DNA from: Bradyrhizobium sp.
GTDB taxonomy: Bacteria > Pseudomonadota > Alphaproteobacteria > Rhizobiales > Xanthobacteraceae
Length of the DNA: 44,844 nt
Assembly: GCF_004799405.1 (NCBI RefSeq)
Contig: NZ_SSMW01000049.1
Location: 1 to 44,844 of the forward strand
Direction of reading: 5' to 3'
The position numbers were made by a program, and so were the translations under genes. Below the pieces are notes generated by a model that did no database searches, was not told the DNA's origin, and was given only the letters and a program-made list of their open reading frames with translations. This document shows positions 1-8,519 of this stretch, piece by piece. Every line of letters begins with the position of its first letter. The first letter of the stretch is position 1.

Positions 1-2
1 CT

Positions 3-2882
3 CTGATCAAACGTTATGCGAAGTCAGCGGACTTCACAGTGATGGCCTGTGATGAGTTCATCGACAAGATCTTTTACAAATATGGCTATGAGTTGTTCGG
101 AACGATCGTCGGTTTCAATTTGCCCTTCGATTTGTCTCGCCTCGCCATCAGCCACACGGCAGCTCATACTACCAAACGGGACAAGAGTATGCATGGCGGC
201 TTTAGCGTCAAGCTGTCTCCATATCCGTGGTGTCCGCCGATCCAAGTGAAACACCTTTCGCGATTTGTATGTTTCATGAGATTCGCCGGATACGAATCTC
301 TCACCAACAGAAGCCAGCGCAAGCACGGACGGCGTGTGCCATACAAGCGGGGCTACTTTCTGGATGTGAGGACGCTTGCCGCAGCGCTGTTCAGCCAGTC
401 ATTTACGTTAGAGACACTTGCCAAATCATTGGCCGTCGCCTCTCCGAAGCAGGCAACCGAGGAACACGGGAAGACCCTGACGTTAGAATACCTCGAATAT
501 GGCAGGCGGGATGTCGAGACCACCTGGGAATGTTACCAGGCTTTGAGGGTGCGTTATGATGCGATGTCTCTGGACACTCCGATAACTCGAATTTTTAGCG
601 AGGCTAGCATCGGAAAGGCCTACTTTGATCAAGCGGGGATCCAAGCATGGTCCAAATTGCAAAACCCTAAAATGCCCGAAAAAATGTTAGCCAGCATTAT
701 TTCAACATTCTACGGAGGCCGTTCCGAGGTCCGGATCCGACGAGAATTGCGCCAGGTGGTACTTTGCGATTTTATCTCGATGTACCCCACCGTATGCACC
801 CTTATGGGACTTTGGCAGTTTGTCATCTCCAAGGGAATGACATGGAAGGACTGAACCCGGCAAATTCGACGTTTGCTGGCGAACCGGACTTTGACGGACC
901 TCCAGAAAAAGGAAAATTGGAAGCTGTTGGTGGCCTTGGTGCAGGTAGAGCCGGACGAAGATATCTTCCCGGTCCGCGCTCCCTACGGTCTGGATGGCGA
1001 CGGGACAATCGGTGCCAACCATTTATCCAGCAAGCGGGAACTCTGGTTTACATTGGCTGACTGCCTAGCCTCACAACAGCTAACTGGCAAACCCGTAACA
1101 ATTCGCAGGGCAATCATTTTCAGTCCGAAAAATGCACAGCCTGATCTAAAGGAAATCAGAATCGGTGATGGCATAATAATAAATCCACAGAAAATTGATC
1201 TCTATAAAAGCCTCATTGAGCTCAGACAGGAAATAAAGCGTCAGCGTGACAATTCGACTGACCTTGAATATGACAAATTAGATATCGCGCAAAATACCAT
1301 AAAAATTGCCACCAACGCGACAAGCTTCGGGATTTTTGCTGAAATAAACGTCAACGATCGGCCTGAAGACGAATTCGTCCGCGTGACGGGCGCCTGCGAC
1401 CCAAGCTTCCTCCACTCGACAAACAAGGTTGAACAACCAGGTCGCTTTTTTCACCCGCTGCTCGCCGCAACGATAACCGGTGCCGCCAGATTAATGCTGG
1501 CCATCGCCGAAAAGCTGGTGACCGAAGCCGGCCTGGAATGGGCCTTCTGCGATACCGACAGCATAGCGATCGCCAAACCTGAGGGCATGCCCGTTGAAGT
1601 GTTTTACGAAAAGGTCGATCAGATCGTCGGTTGGTTTAAGGAACTGAATCCCTACGATTTCGGCGGCGATATTCTAAAAATCGAGGACGTCAATTACGGC
1701 CTCAAGAATCCGACGATTAGAAAGCCACTATTTGTTTGGGCTGTTTCGGCTAAACGTTATGTATTGCTTAATGTAAAAAATGGCGATCCACTGATTCGAA
1801 AAGCTTCCGCTCATGGCCTAGGTCATCTTCGCGCGCCTTATACAGCAGGAAATCCCGCGCCAGGAATTCCAACGCCGCAGGTGAAATTGTCAAAAATTGG
1901 CGTCCAACTTTGGCAGCACGATTTGTGGTGGACGATCGCGAAAGCTGCCATCGACGGAAAATCAGATCACGACCTGAAATTCGATTTCCACCCAGCGCTA
2001 GCGCAGCCTGCAATAACTCAATACGCGGCGACAACTCCCAAAAACCTTAAGTGGTTTGATAATTACAATTCTGACCGGTCTTATTGGGACCAGGTAAAGC
2101 CGTTTGGGTTTGTGTGTGCCTTTTACGCTCGCAAGTTCGCGGAAGAGGACGTAGCTAGCACCGGCGACGGAAAAAAAGCAGAGTCCAAGTCAGTAGCCAT
2201 AAGGCCGGTTGGACCGTTCGAGAAAGATCCCCGGCGAGCCGCGAAAATGGCATTTGATCGGATCACCGGTCTAGCCGTTCTGCCTAAACAGCTAATGACC
2301 TACCAGGCAGCGCTCGCTCAATATCATCTTCATCCCGAGGATAAATTCCTCAATGGCGATTACTTCGATCGAGGCACCACGCTACGCCGCCACGTGTTCG
2401 CGAAGGAAATTCGATACATCGGCAAGGAAAGTAACAAGTGGGAGGAGATGCAGAATTTTGGCTTCGATCCCGAGGAGGAAATCCACTATGGGGCCAAACC
2501 ACCGACGCGCAAATCAATATCATATGCCCTGGCCAAAATTGTCGGTGCCCAAGGACTTAGGGCCACCGCAACTGAAATTGGCATTTCCCGGACGAAATTG
2601 ACGAAATTGCTGGAAAATGAATTAGTCGGGTGCCCAGCCGCATTTTTGCAGCGAATATCCCGAATTGCTGTGGCGATTAATTCGAGGAAAAATCGGGAAA
2701 ATGAGCAAGATGCGGAATTAATGGGCTTGGTAAAGGCGGAAATTCGAAAAATTGGCATTTCCGAGCTTGCTCGACGTCTACAAGTTGATCCCGCGAACCT
2801 TGCTAAAATAGTCGCTGGAAACCGTGCTTTACCGCGCTTGCTACGGGACCTTTTGAGAGCTTATTTTGGTGCAAAATCATGA
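3..2882 (+). pseudogene. Family-B DNA polymerase with tandem HTH tail, 5'-partial, interrupted by an in-frame TGA
   Basis: The reading frame is open from the left edge, so the true start and any Exo I motif lie outside the window. It stops at TGA 852-854 and continues in the same frame to 2882. Before the stop: an Exo II-like motif (GFNLPFD, 108-128), an Exo III-like motif (YGRRD, 498-512), a YxGGR-like motif, and polymerase motif A (DFISMYP, from 768). After the stop: motif B (KIATNATSFG, from 1302) and motif C (CDTDS, 1548-1562). Catalytic aspartates therefore fall on both sides of the TGA. The last 120 or so residues (about 2508-2879) hold two similar helix-turn-helix units. The downstream part has only a TTG at 873 with no Shine-Dalgarno, which argues for a nonsense mutation or readthrough rather than two genes. 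Family-B enzymes of this divergent kind are often carried by mobile elements; that is inference here. The family call is firm; loss of function is likely but unproven. Confidence 0.8.
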
Positions 2883-2906
2883 GTCAATTTAAGCAGTTCC
2901 GTCTGG

Positions 2907-3512
2907 TTAATTCCTTTGAATGTCCCGCGATCTCTCAATTCCGGTAATTTTGGCCATGAGATAGTTACTCTCGGCAAGCGCCTGTTCTTCCGTCATTTGC
3001 CCCTGATCTATCTTTCTCGCAATTTCCAGGCGTTTGGTTGTGAGGAATTGCACCAGGTCCATGTAACGATACTTTGCGTCCGCGAAAGCCTGCGCGACGC
3101 GAGGATTTGAGCATTGTGTTGACTGGACGTGAGTTTTTAGCTCGCCTTTCAATCGTCTGTCGCGGCATTCTCCCATGATTGCATTTGCCCGTTGAAGCGC
3201 AACATCAAAATCGTTCGGCGGTGTTGACACGGGCTGAGCTACCGACGCTTGGACTTGTCGCGGTAGAGTCGCAGCGACCTGAGCCGGCGCTGGTCCGCTT
3301 CGACCGCTCAATAACAGACCAACGCATTTTCCAGGGTTAAGCGATCCATATTTTCCGATTAGAGCTATATCTACGATTGCGTCGGGCAATATCGCCGCGA
3401 GGCCGTCCAGCTTCCGTTCCGTCTCTCGGAGCATTCCGCAGGGAGAGAGGGTGCCAAAGGCTGCAAGCAACGTCACGGCTGCGACCGCAACCAAGGCAAA
3501 GAGCAATTTCAT
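2907..3512 (-). CDS. Small exported or membrane-anchored protein of unknown function
   Basis: 201 residues from the ATG at 3512; an in-frame start 21 bases earlier would put seven residues in front of the signal. The N-terminus is a signal peptide or anchor (MKLLFALVAVAAVTLLAAFG) followed by a Cys. A Pro/Ala/Gln-rich linker occupies the middle. A charged helical C-terminal domain runs from about residue 100, with conserved-looking Cys in the GECRDRR and STQCSNP stretches and an acidic QMTEEQA segment. From memory it resembles small exported proteins common in Bradyrhizobium, but no function is recognised. It converges on the polymerase gene with 24 bases between them and is divergent from the XRE regulator at 3605, sharing an intergenic region with a palindrome. 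Confidence 0.6.
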   Translation of the reverse strand: MKLLFALVAVAAVTLLAAFGTLSPCGMLRETERKLDGLAAILPDAIVDIALIGKYGSLNPGKCVGLLLSGRSGPAPAQVAATLPRQVQASVAQPVSTPPNDFDVALQRANAIMGECRDRRLKGELKTHVQSTQCSNPRVAQAFADAKYRYMDLVQFLTTKRLEIARKIDQGQMTEEQALAESNYLMAKITGIERSRDIQRN

Positions 3513-3545
3513 GATGGTGCCCCATCCGCGCAAAAATGCACCTAA

Positions 3546-3566
3546 TAAGGTATATTTATACCCTTA
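3546..3566. promoter_or_regulatory. Inverted repeat between divergent genes, candidate XRE operator
   Basis: The core GGTATA-TT-TATACC (3549-3562) is a perfect 6-bp inverted repeat with a 2-bp centre. It is flanked by TAA and TTA, giving an imperfect 21-bp palindrome. It is AT-rich and sits between the exported-protein gene (start 3512, minus) and the XRE regulator (start 3605, plus). Small XRE regulators commonly repress their own promoter through such sites, so autoregulation is plausible but inferred. Confidence 0.45.
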
Positions 3567-3604
3567 TAGTGGCGGTGGGTCGAGAGTCGGTTTTGGTGGT
3601 CCAA

Positions 3605-3841
3605 ATGATCACCGCACGACAGATTCGGGCCGCGAGGGCCCTTTTAGGCCGGTCTCAACAGCAGCTAGCCGACAAGGCCATCGTCTCGTTGAACGCCTTG
3701 GTGAGACTTGAAAAGGGCAGCGTTGACTCCCGGGTTAGCACTGTCCTGGCTGTCCAAAAGGCGCTTGCAAAGGCTGGGATTGAATTTCTGGAAGCAGATC
3801 AGAAGGGTGAAGGGGTGCGGCTCAAGAGCCCGAAGGCGTAG
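3605..3841 (+). CDS. XRE-family helix-turn-helix transcriptional regulator
   Basis: 78 residues from the ATG at 3605 (MITARQIRAARALLGRSQ). Nearly the whole protein is a Cro/C1-type HTH: the opening helix, the QQQLADKAIVS scaffold and recognition turn, then RLEKGSVDSR and the last helix ending in KALAKAGIEFL. A longer reading from 3536 adds 23 residues that overlap the palindrome and do not resemble the family, so the internal ATG is preferred. No strong Shine-Dalgarno is visible. The protein matches the single-domain XRE regulators common in alphaproteobacterial accessory regions. It converges on mcrC with a 43-base gap. It may control the neighbouring exported-protein gene or itself; a link to the restriction genes is not shown. 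Confidence 0.8.
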   Translation: MITARQIRAARALLGRSQQQLADKAIVSLNALVRLEKGSVDSRVSTVLAVQKALAKAGIEFLEADQKGEGVRLKSPKA

Positions 3842-3884
3842 CGGGCACGGCCTGTCCTCGGCGCTCTCAAAAAAACTATTTCGA

Positions 3885-4991
3885 TCAGGCATTTTCTGAC
3901 ATTCGACCAACAAGCTCAGGTGAAGGCGCTTCGCGATCACCAGATAGGCATGCTGCACTTGCACAAAGGTTCAAGAGACCTTGTAGTTCGGCCTCGATAT
4001 CCTGCCACTCTCCACCAAGGTCGACCGTGGCTACAATAATTGGAATGCCGAGCAGGCGATAACGTAAGCGAAGCGTTTTTCCAACGTCTGGATATATCAG
4101 CATACCCGAAAGGCCTCTACCTGGCTGGCGCGCTCGTTCATGCTGAAGATAAGTGATTAGTTGATAGAGGTGCTGAGACCGTACCCGTTCCCCGTAGGGG
4201 CCCTGGGCCAGAGCATTTTTATAGAACTTTGCATCTATAATTATCGTGTGATCTGGGTGCCGCAATGTCAGATCCGTGACCATGCGCGGCAGCAGTGCGA
4301 GATCGTCTTGGGTCGCATCACTGACGTACCAAGTCGGCGACTCGGCCCGCACGCGATACTCGCTTCGATGCAATTGAAAGAAGCTACGTAGGAAGTCCTC
4401 AAATACCGCCGACATTCGTACTTCGTCGTCGAGGACGCGCTGAAACCGCGTTTTACTTCCATGTTCATCTGGCATCAGCGACCAAAAAACAAATTCGCAG
4501 AGTCGCATAAGAAAGATGTACTCGCGATTGTTACGTGAAACGGCGATCCGACGGAAATGGCTCGCTGATAGACGCAAGTCTTCAACGTCATAAAAACTCT
4601 TGGCCAACGATCTGAGATCGTGCCCAATCGACTTCTCAACATCCATGCAGTCCGCAAGGTTCTTGAGTGTTGCTTTCAAGATCTGATTATGCAGAACGTC
4701 ATGGGTGAGCTCATCGAAATCGCAGACTGCCGTACCCCGGAGTTGTGTTGCTTCTTTAATCATGCGGTCCAAGCGAAGGCGGCCACGGGGCCCAACCATT
4801 TCGTCGGTGAAGGTCTTGTATCCGCGATCGAGACCGCGCCTAAAAAGTCTGCGAGTCCCGGCTACCAACAGTTTGGCAAATAAGCTTGGGAGATCTGGAC
4901 TTTCGTCGATCCCGGCTTCTCCTATTGCCCCACCTGGAAATCGAGCCCACGCGTACAAGAACAGGTAGTAGAGATTCCGAATAGGAATCAT
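3885..4991 (-). CDS. mcrC: McrC-type nuclease subunit of a modification-dependent restriction system
   Basis: 368 residues from the ATG at 4991; a GTG immediately before it is the alternative start. The N-terminal half has the McrC look (IPIRNLYYLFLYAW near the start, then LFRRGLDRGYK). The C-terminal half carries the PD-(D/E)xK nuclease core: D241 in MVTDLTLRHP, then D254 and K256 in IIIDAKFYK. In the family, McrC is the nuclease that joins McrB rings and cuts DNA containing modified cytosine. Start and stop overlap with mcrB (TGATG), so the two are translationally coupled. The length is within the usual McrC range, and no residue expected of the active site is missing. Confidence 0.9.
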   Translation of the reverse strand: MIPIRNLYYLFLYAWARFPGGAIGEAGIDESPDLPSLFAKLLVAGTRRLFRRGLDRGYKTFTDEMVGPRGRLRLDRMIKEATQLRGTAVCDFDELTHDVLHNQILKATLKNLADCMDVEKSIGHDLRSLAKSFYDVEDLRLSASHFRRIAVSRNNREYIFLMRLCEFVFWSLMPDEHGSKTRFQRVLDDEVRMSAVFEDFLRSFFQLHRSEYRVRAESPTWYVSDATQDDLALLPRMVTDLTLRHPDHTIIIDAKFYKNALAQGPYGERVRSQHLYQLITYLQHERARQPGRGLSGMLIYPDVGKTLRLRYRLLGIPIIVATVDLGGEWQDIEAELQGLLNLCASAACLSGDREAPSPELVGRMSENA

Positions 4992-7900
4992 CACGACACA
5001 CCCTGGAGAAGCTGTTGGCGCCAGCTATCAGCCTTATCCGGATCGTCGAACCAATACTCTTCTAGCAGAGGAATAATTTCTGTTTCGATCACGCGTCGAT
5101 ACCAGCCTGGATCGTAATCAAAGTCTCCCAGGGGGACAAAAAAGCTGTGTCCGATCCGATAGCCTGGCCCAAGGTTGGAGCGATCGTCGCCGATTGCCTG
5201 ATTAAGAGCCGTCATGCGAGTGATAATCATGTCGACCATCGTCTCCGGAACGCCATGGTCAATAAGGAAGCTCCTGAATTTATTGCTTCCATACATTGGC
5301 TCAAGCGAGGCAAACGAAAACCGCCGCCGAAGCGCGTAATCAACCATCGACAGCGATCGATCAGCCGTGTTCATCATGCCAAGTAGATGGACGTTTTCGG
5401 GGACAAAGAACCGGGGCTCGTCAGGCTGGGAGTAAGTCAGGCTGGCGGCCCAGGCTGGACCCCGCTTGTCGCTCTCGACAAGAAGCATGAGTTCGCCGAG
5501 GATCTTCGAGAGGTTGCCCCGATTGATCTCATCAATGATGAAAACGTGCTTGCGACTGGGCGATAGTCTCGCCTTCTCACAAAAACGATGGAAGACCCCA
5601 TCACGAAGCGTGAAACCCCCTTTCCCGTCGGGGCGATATCCCTGAACAAAATCTTCGTAACTGTAAGATTGGTGAAACTGAACAGTTTCAACTCGGCCGG
5701 AGTCTTTTTGCTCAAGAAGCAGGTATGCGAGGCGTTTCGCTACAAAGCTCTTACCGACGCCCGGCGCGCCCTGGAGGATCAGGTTCTTCTTTCCGGCCCA
5801 AATCGCAAGTAAGCGCTCCAGAAACGGCTGCTCAAGAAAAAGCTCAGAAAGTGCATCATCCATCCCGTATGGTTCGATGGCTGGCGGCGTGTCAGTCGGC
5901 GTGTGCCTGGAGTCCGGAGTCTTCGCCGGCGGCTCATCGACGGCTCGATCGTAGGCATTCAGGACCGCCTCGAGCAATTCGTTCATTTTTTCGTCGTTCG
6001 GAATATCGTTTAGCCCGAATTCGACGTGGGCAATTGTTCCAATCTCGTAATTCTTTGCGAGCCACCCACCGCCACCTAATTTGATCTCGTTATCAAGAAT
6101 AAATCCTGTCGCCACGAGATCAGGAACAATCGTCCGTGTCTTGACGGCAACATCGAGCATTTGCTTCTGCGCTTCTCGTTGCCCAAGTTCGCGAACCAGG
6201 TTTGTTGTTCCCTGGTTTAGGGTCAGATAAATGCGATCTAGTTCGGTTGAAATAAGAAAGACAACATAGATCCCTTCTTGGGTTGATCTCGTAATCTTTG
6301 TATTTAAGAGCGCGATCCACGGCACGGTTGCCCAGTTGCCTTGGCCAACACTGATGTTAACCAGCAAATTAGGGCGACTCCGAACTGCAGGGAACTGCTC
6401 GAGACGGGTCTTCACGTCGGTCATGGCATTCCAAAGCGGATCAGACTTCTGGAAGGGTCCGAGTTGCGCTTTGGCCAGTTCGCCCAAAAACACATGAATT
6501 AGATCACTAAAGGGTCCCAACGCAGCAAGAGGCGTCGCTGTTAACGGGGGTTCGGAGCCGAGTTTGGTGGCAGTGGTGGGCGGAGCATCTGCAATAACGC
6601 GCTCCATAAGAGGTCGGAACAGTTGAGCCATATGCCGAACCTCTTCTTCAAAATTTGTCGCGTCGACCTCCTCAGCGAGCGCGTAACGTGAAATTCCGCC
6701 TCCGGCATTTTTAATACCGTCGTCGGAACGCAAGAAGGATAGCCATTCCTGGAGAGTTTTAAACTCAGATTGGTTTGGATCTAGCCGTTGTTTGCTTCTA
6801 AAACACCATTTACTGGACTTAGACAGTTGACCCGCAAGATCCGCGGCTTCTTGCGACTGGGGCGCGGGCAACTGTTCCAGGACCAACCTAGCAATCTCAC
6901 GTGTACGCCGTTTGATGTCCTGGTTGGAGAAGTCATCAGGATGCGTTAGAGGCGCAAAGCCCCACTCAATTCCCCGACTAGAAACAATCATGAACACCTG
7001 AGGATTGCCGAGAAATCGTTCCTCATTCTCTTTGCGATAAATGCCAAACCATAGGTCCTTCGGCTTCCCTCCGCGAATTCCTGAATTAGGATGAAATCCT
7101 GAAGTTAATTTCAGTACGTAGTCCCGTGGTCCGCCGAGTTCCTCAACGGCTATCTCACCGAATCGGCGAAGCGCATCGTGGACGCGCTTGTAGGCAGCCC
7201 GTTCGTCAGTAGAAAAATCGGTGTACTTGTCGCGGGACCGACTTTGGCGAATTAATTCAACGTCGTGCTCTGAAAGATTTGCCTCTTTCCATCGTTCGAC
7301 AATTGGCGACCTGTAGAAATGAAAGCCATCTCCTTGTTGACTCACTAGTTGTCTTCGAATTTCCAACAGATCCGAGTCTATATTCTCGGTAGGGCCCCCT
7401 TTAAGGCGGTCGTAAAAAGCGTCACGAATCCGCCGCTTGTCTTTTCTGGAAGAAATGTTCTCAAATGTCTCAGGAAAGATGATATGGAGCCACGCTTCTT
7501 GCATGGGCTGATAGGCTCCGCGAGAGAATTCGACGCTCCGAACGTCATCGGCAAAACGCAACGGCTCCTCGAGCAACATGTTCCGGTCGCTCTCTGGTAG
7601 CTCTTGCCAATGAATAAGGTACTCATTTAGCCAAGCTAAATGAAATGGCCGGTGTTGGTTGAAGCTTTGATCACCAGCGATTCCATGTTTCACCCCTTGA
7701 ATTGCCCACTCAGGAATTGACGCCGGATTCGCACACCAACCAAGGACGACATTCACGTTTTCGAGTTTCTTTTCTGGGCCGGTTAGACTCGTGAAAAACT
7801 GCTGGACGTACAGCAGTTCCGCTGCCAGCTGAAGAATTTCATCGTTTGCGCCCTCGAGCTGCTTTCTCCACTTTTCTAGAAAGGACCCTTCGCCAGCATC

Positions 7901-8059
7901 AAAGCGCTCAACAAAAAGCGCGTGAAATTGCCGAAGGTTCTGGAGGGTCCACAGCTTTCGGCCGGGCGAGAACAAACTGTCAAAATCAACCAGAGCCGTC
8001 TCGCGGATGCGCTGCATCGCAGCAAACGTCTCGTCGGGAAACCCCTTAAGCTTAGCCAT
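4991..8059 (-). CDS. mcrB: McrB-type AAA+ GTPase/DNA-recognition subunit with DUF3578-like domain
   Basis: 1022 residues. The C-terminal 260 or so are the McrB AAA+ motor: Walker A GAPGVGKS (764-771), Walker B VFIIDEINRG (from 839), and the McrB signature MNTADRS (896-902) followed by an arginine-rich RRRF. Residues about 510-700 resemble the DUF3578/MrcB N-terminal domain. The first 500 or so residues form an additional long region, including a PETFENISSRKDKRRI stretch of the type seen in McrB-like proteins. In the family, McrB binds modified DNA and hydrolyses GTP to translocate, while McrC cuts. A purine-rich stretch (AGAGGGGGCGGG) precedes the ATG. It is first in the mcrBC unit and divergent from the 75-residue gene at 8250. 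It is much longer than E. coli McrB, so the recognised modification cannot be inferred. Confidence 0.9.
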   Translation of the reverse strand: MAKLKGFPDETFAAMQRIRETALVDFDSLFSPGRKLWTLQNLRQFHALFVERFDAGEGSFLEKWRKQLEGANDEILQLAAELLYVQQFFTSLTGPEKKLENVNVVLGWCANPASIPEWAIQGVKHGIAGDQSFNQHRPFHLAWLNEYLIHWQELPESDRNMLLEEPLRFADDVRSVEFSRGAYQPMQEAWLHIIFPETFENISSRKDKRRIRDAFYDRLKGGPTENIDSDLLEIRRQLVSQQGDGFHFYRSPIVERWKEANLSEHDVELIRQSRSRDKYTDFSTDERAAYKRVHDALRRFGEIAVEELGGPRDYVLKLTSGFHPNSGIRGGKPKDLWFGIYRKENEERFLGNPQVFMIVSSRGIEWGFAPLTHPDDFSNQDIKRRTREIARLVLEQLPAPQSQEAADLAGQLSKSSKWCFRSKQRLDPNQSEFKTLQEWLSFLRSDDGIKNAGGGISRYALAEEVDATNFEEEVRHMAQLFRPLMERVIADAPPTTATKLGSEPPLTATPLAALGPFSDLIHVFLGELAKAQLGPFQKSDPLWNAMTDVKTRLEQFPAVRSRPNLLVNISVGQGNWATVPWIALLNTKITRSTQEGIYVVFLISTELDRIYLTLNQGTTNLVRELGQREAQKQMLDVAVKTRTIVPDLVATGFILDNEIKLGGGGWLAKNYEIGTIAHVEFGLNDIPNDEKMNELLEAVLNAYDRAVDEPPAKTPDSRHTPTDTPPAIEPYGMDDALSELFLEQPFLERLLAIWAGKKNLILQGAPGVGKSFVAKRLAYLLLEQKDSGRVETVQFHQSYSYEDFVQGYRPDGKGGFTLRDGVFHRFCEKARLSPSRKHVFIIDEINRGNLSKILGELMLLVESDKRGPAWAASLTYSQPDEPRFFVPENVHLLGMMNTADRSLSMVDYALRRRFSFASLEPMYGSNKFRSFLIDHGVPETMVDMIITRMTALNQAIGDDRSNLGPGYRIGHSFFVPLGDFDYDPGWYRRVIETEIIPLLEEYWFDDPDKADSWRQQLLQGVS

Positions 8060-8249
8060 CCCGCCCCCTCTAGCCTTAGGATTTAGAGCTTACCAAGTGA
8101 TACTAGACCGAAAATTGTATTTGTGGCCTACCCATATTTAGCGCTGACACGCCTTTGAACGTGTTTTCTGAATTCGGTCTGCAGCAGGCTCGTCCAAAGC
8201 CGGCATAGCGACGTGCCGGGATCGCCCCAACAAATTGGAGATACCGCCA

Positions 8250-8477
8250 ATGACGGATGGTCGCAAAATTCCTGGTGATCGGCTCGTGCTTGGTATGCTT
8301 TCGGTCCTTCGCACTCTGGTGATTGAGTTGTCTAAAAGAGGGGTATTGGACGCGAATGAGTTTGTTCATATAGTCCAGGAGACCGCGATCGCTCATCGCG
8401 AGGCCGGCGACCCAAATAACCTTGCTGATGCAATTCATGCCATCAGTATGCAGCTGAGCGATTCCATCACGGATTGA
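8250..8477 (+). CDS. Small hypothetical protein (75 aa), not recognised
   Basis: The ATG at 8250 is preceded by GGAG at 8237-8240 at suitable spacing, so this start is preferred over the TTG at 8235. The protein is mostly helical with hydrophobic periodicity (VLGMLSVLRTLVIELSKRG, then EFVHIVQETAIAHRE) and has no signal peptide or cysteine. Its stop lies 42 bases upstream of the HNH nuclease gene on the same strand, so the two may be co-transcribed. I recognise no family. It could be a small partner of the nuclease; this is context only. Confidence 0.5.
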   Translation: MTDGRKIPGDRLVLGMLSVLRTLVIELSKRGVLDANEFVHIVQETAIAHREAGDPNNLADAIHAISMQLSDSITD

Positions 8478-8519
8478 CAATCCAGGACTCGCCTGTGTCT
8501 GCGTAAGGATGAAAGTTAG

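Noticed and set aside
873..2882. The second part of the polymerase as a separate gene starting at TTG 873
   Set aside because: It is in the same frame as the first part, has no Shine-Dalgarno, and begins in the middle of the polymerase domain.
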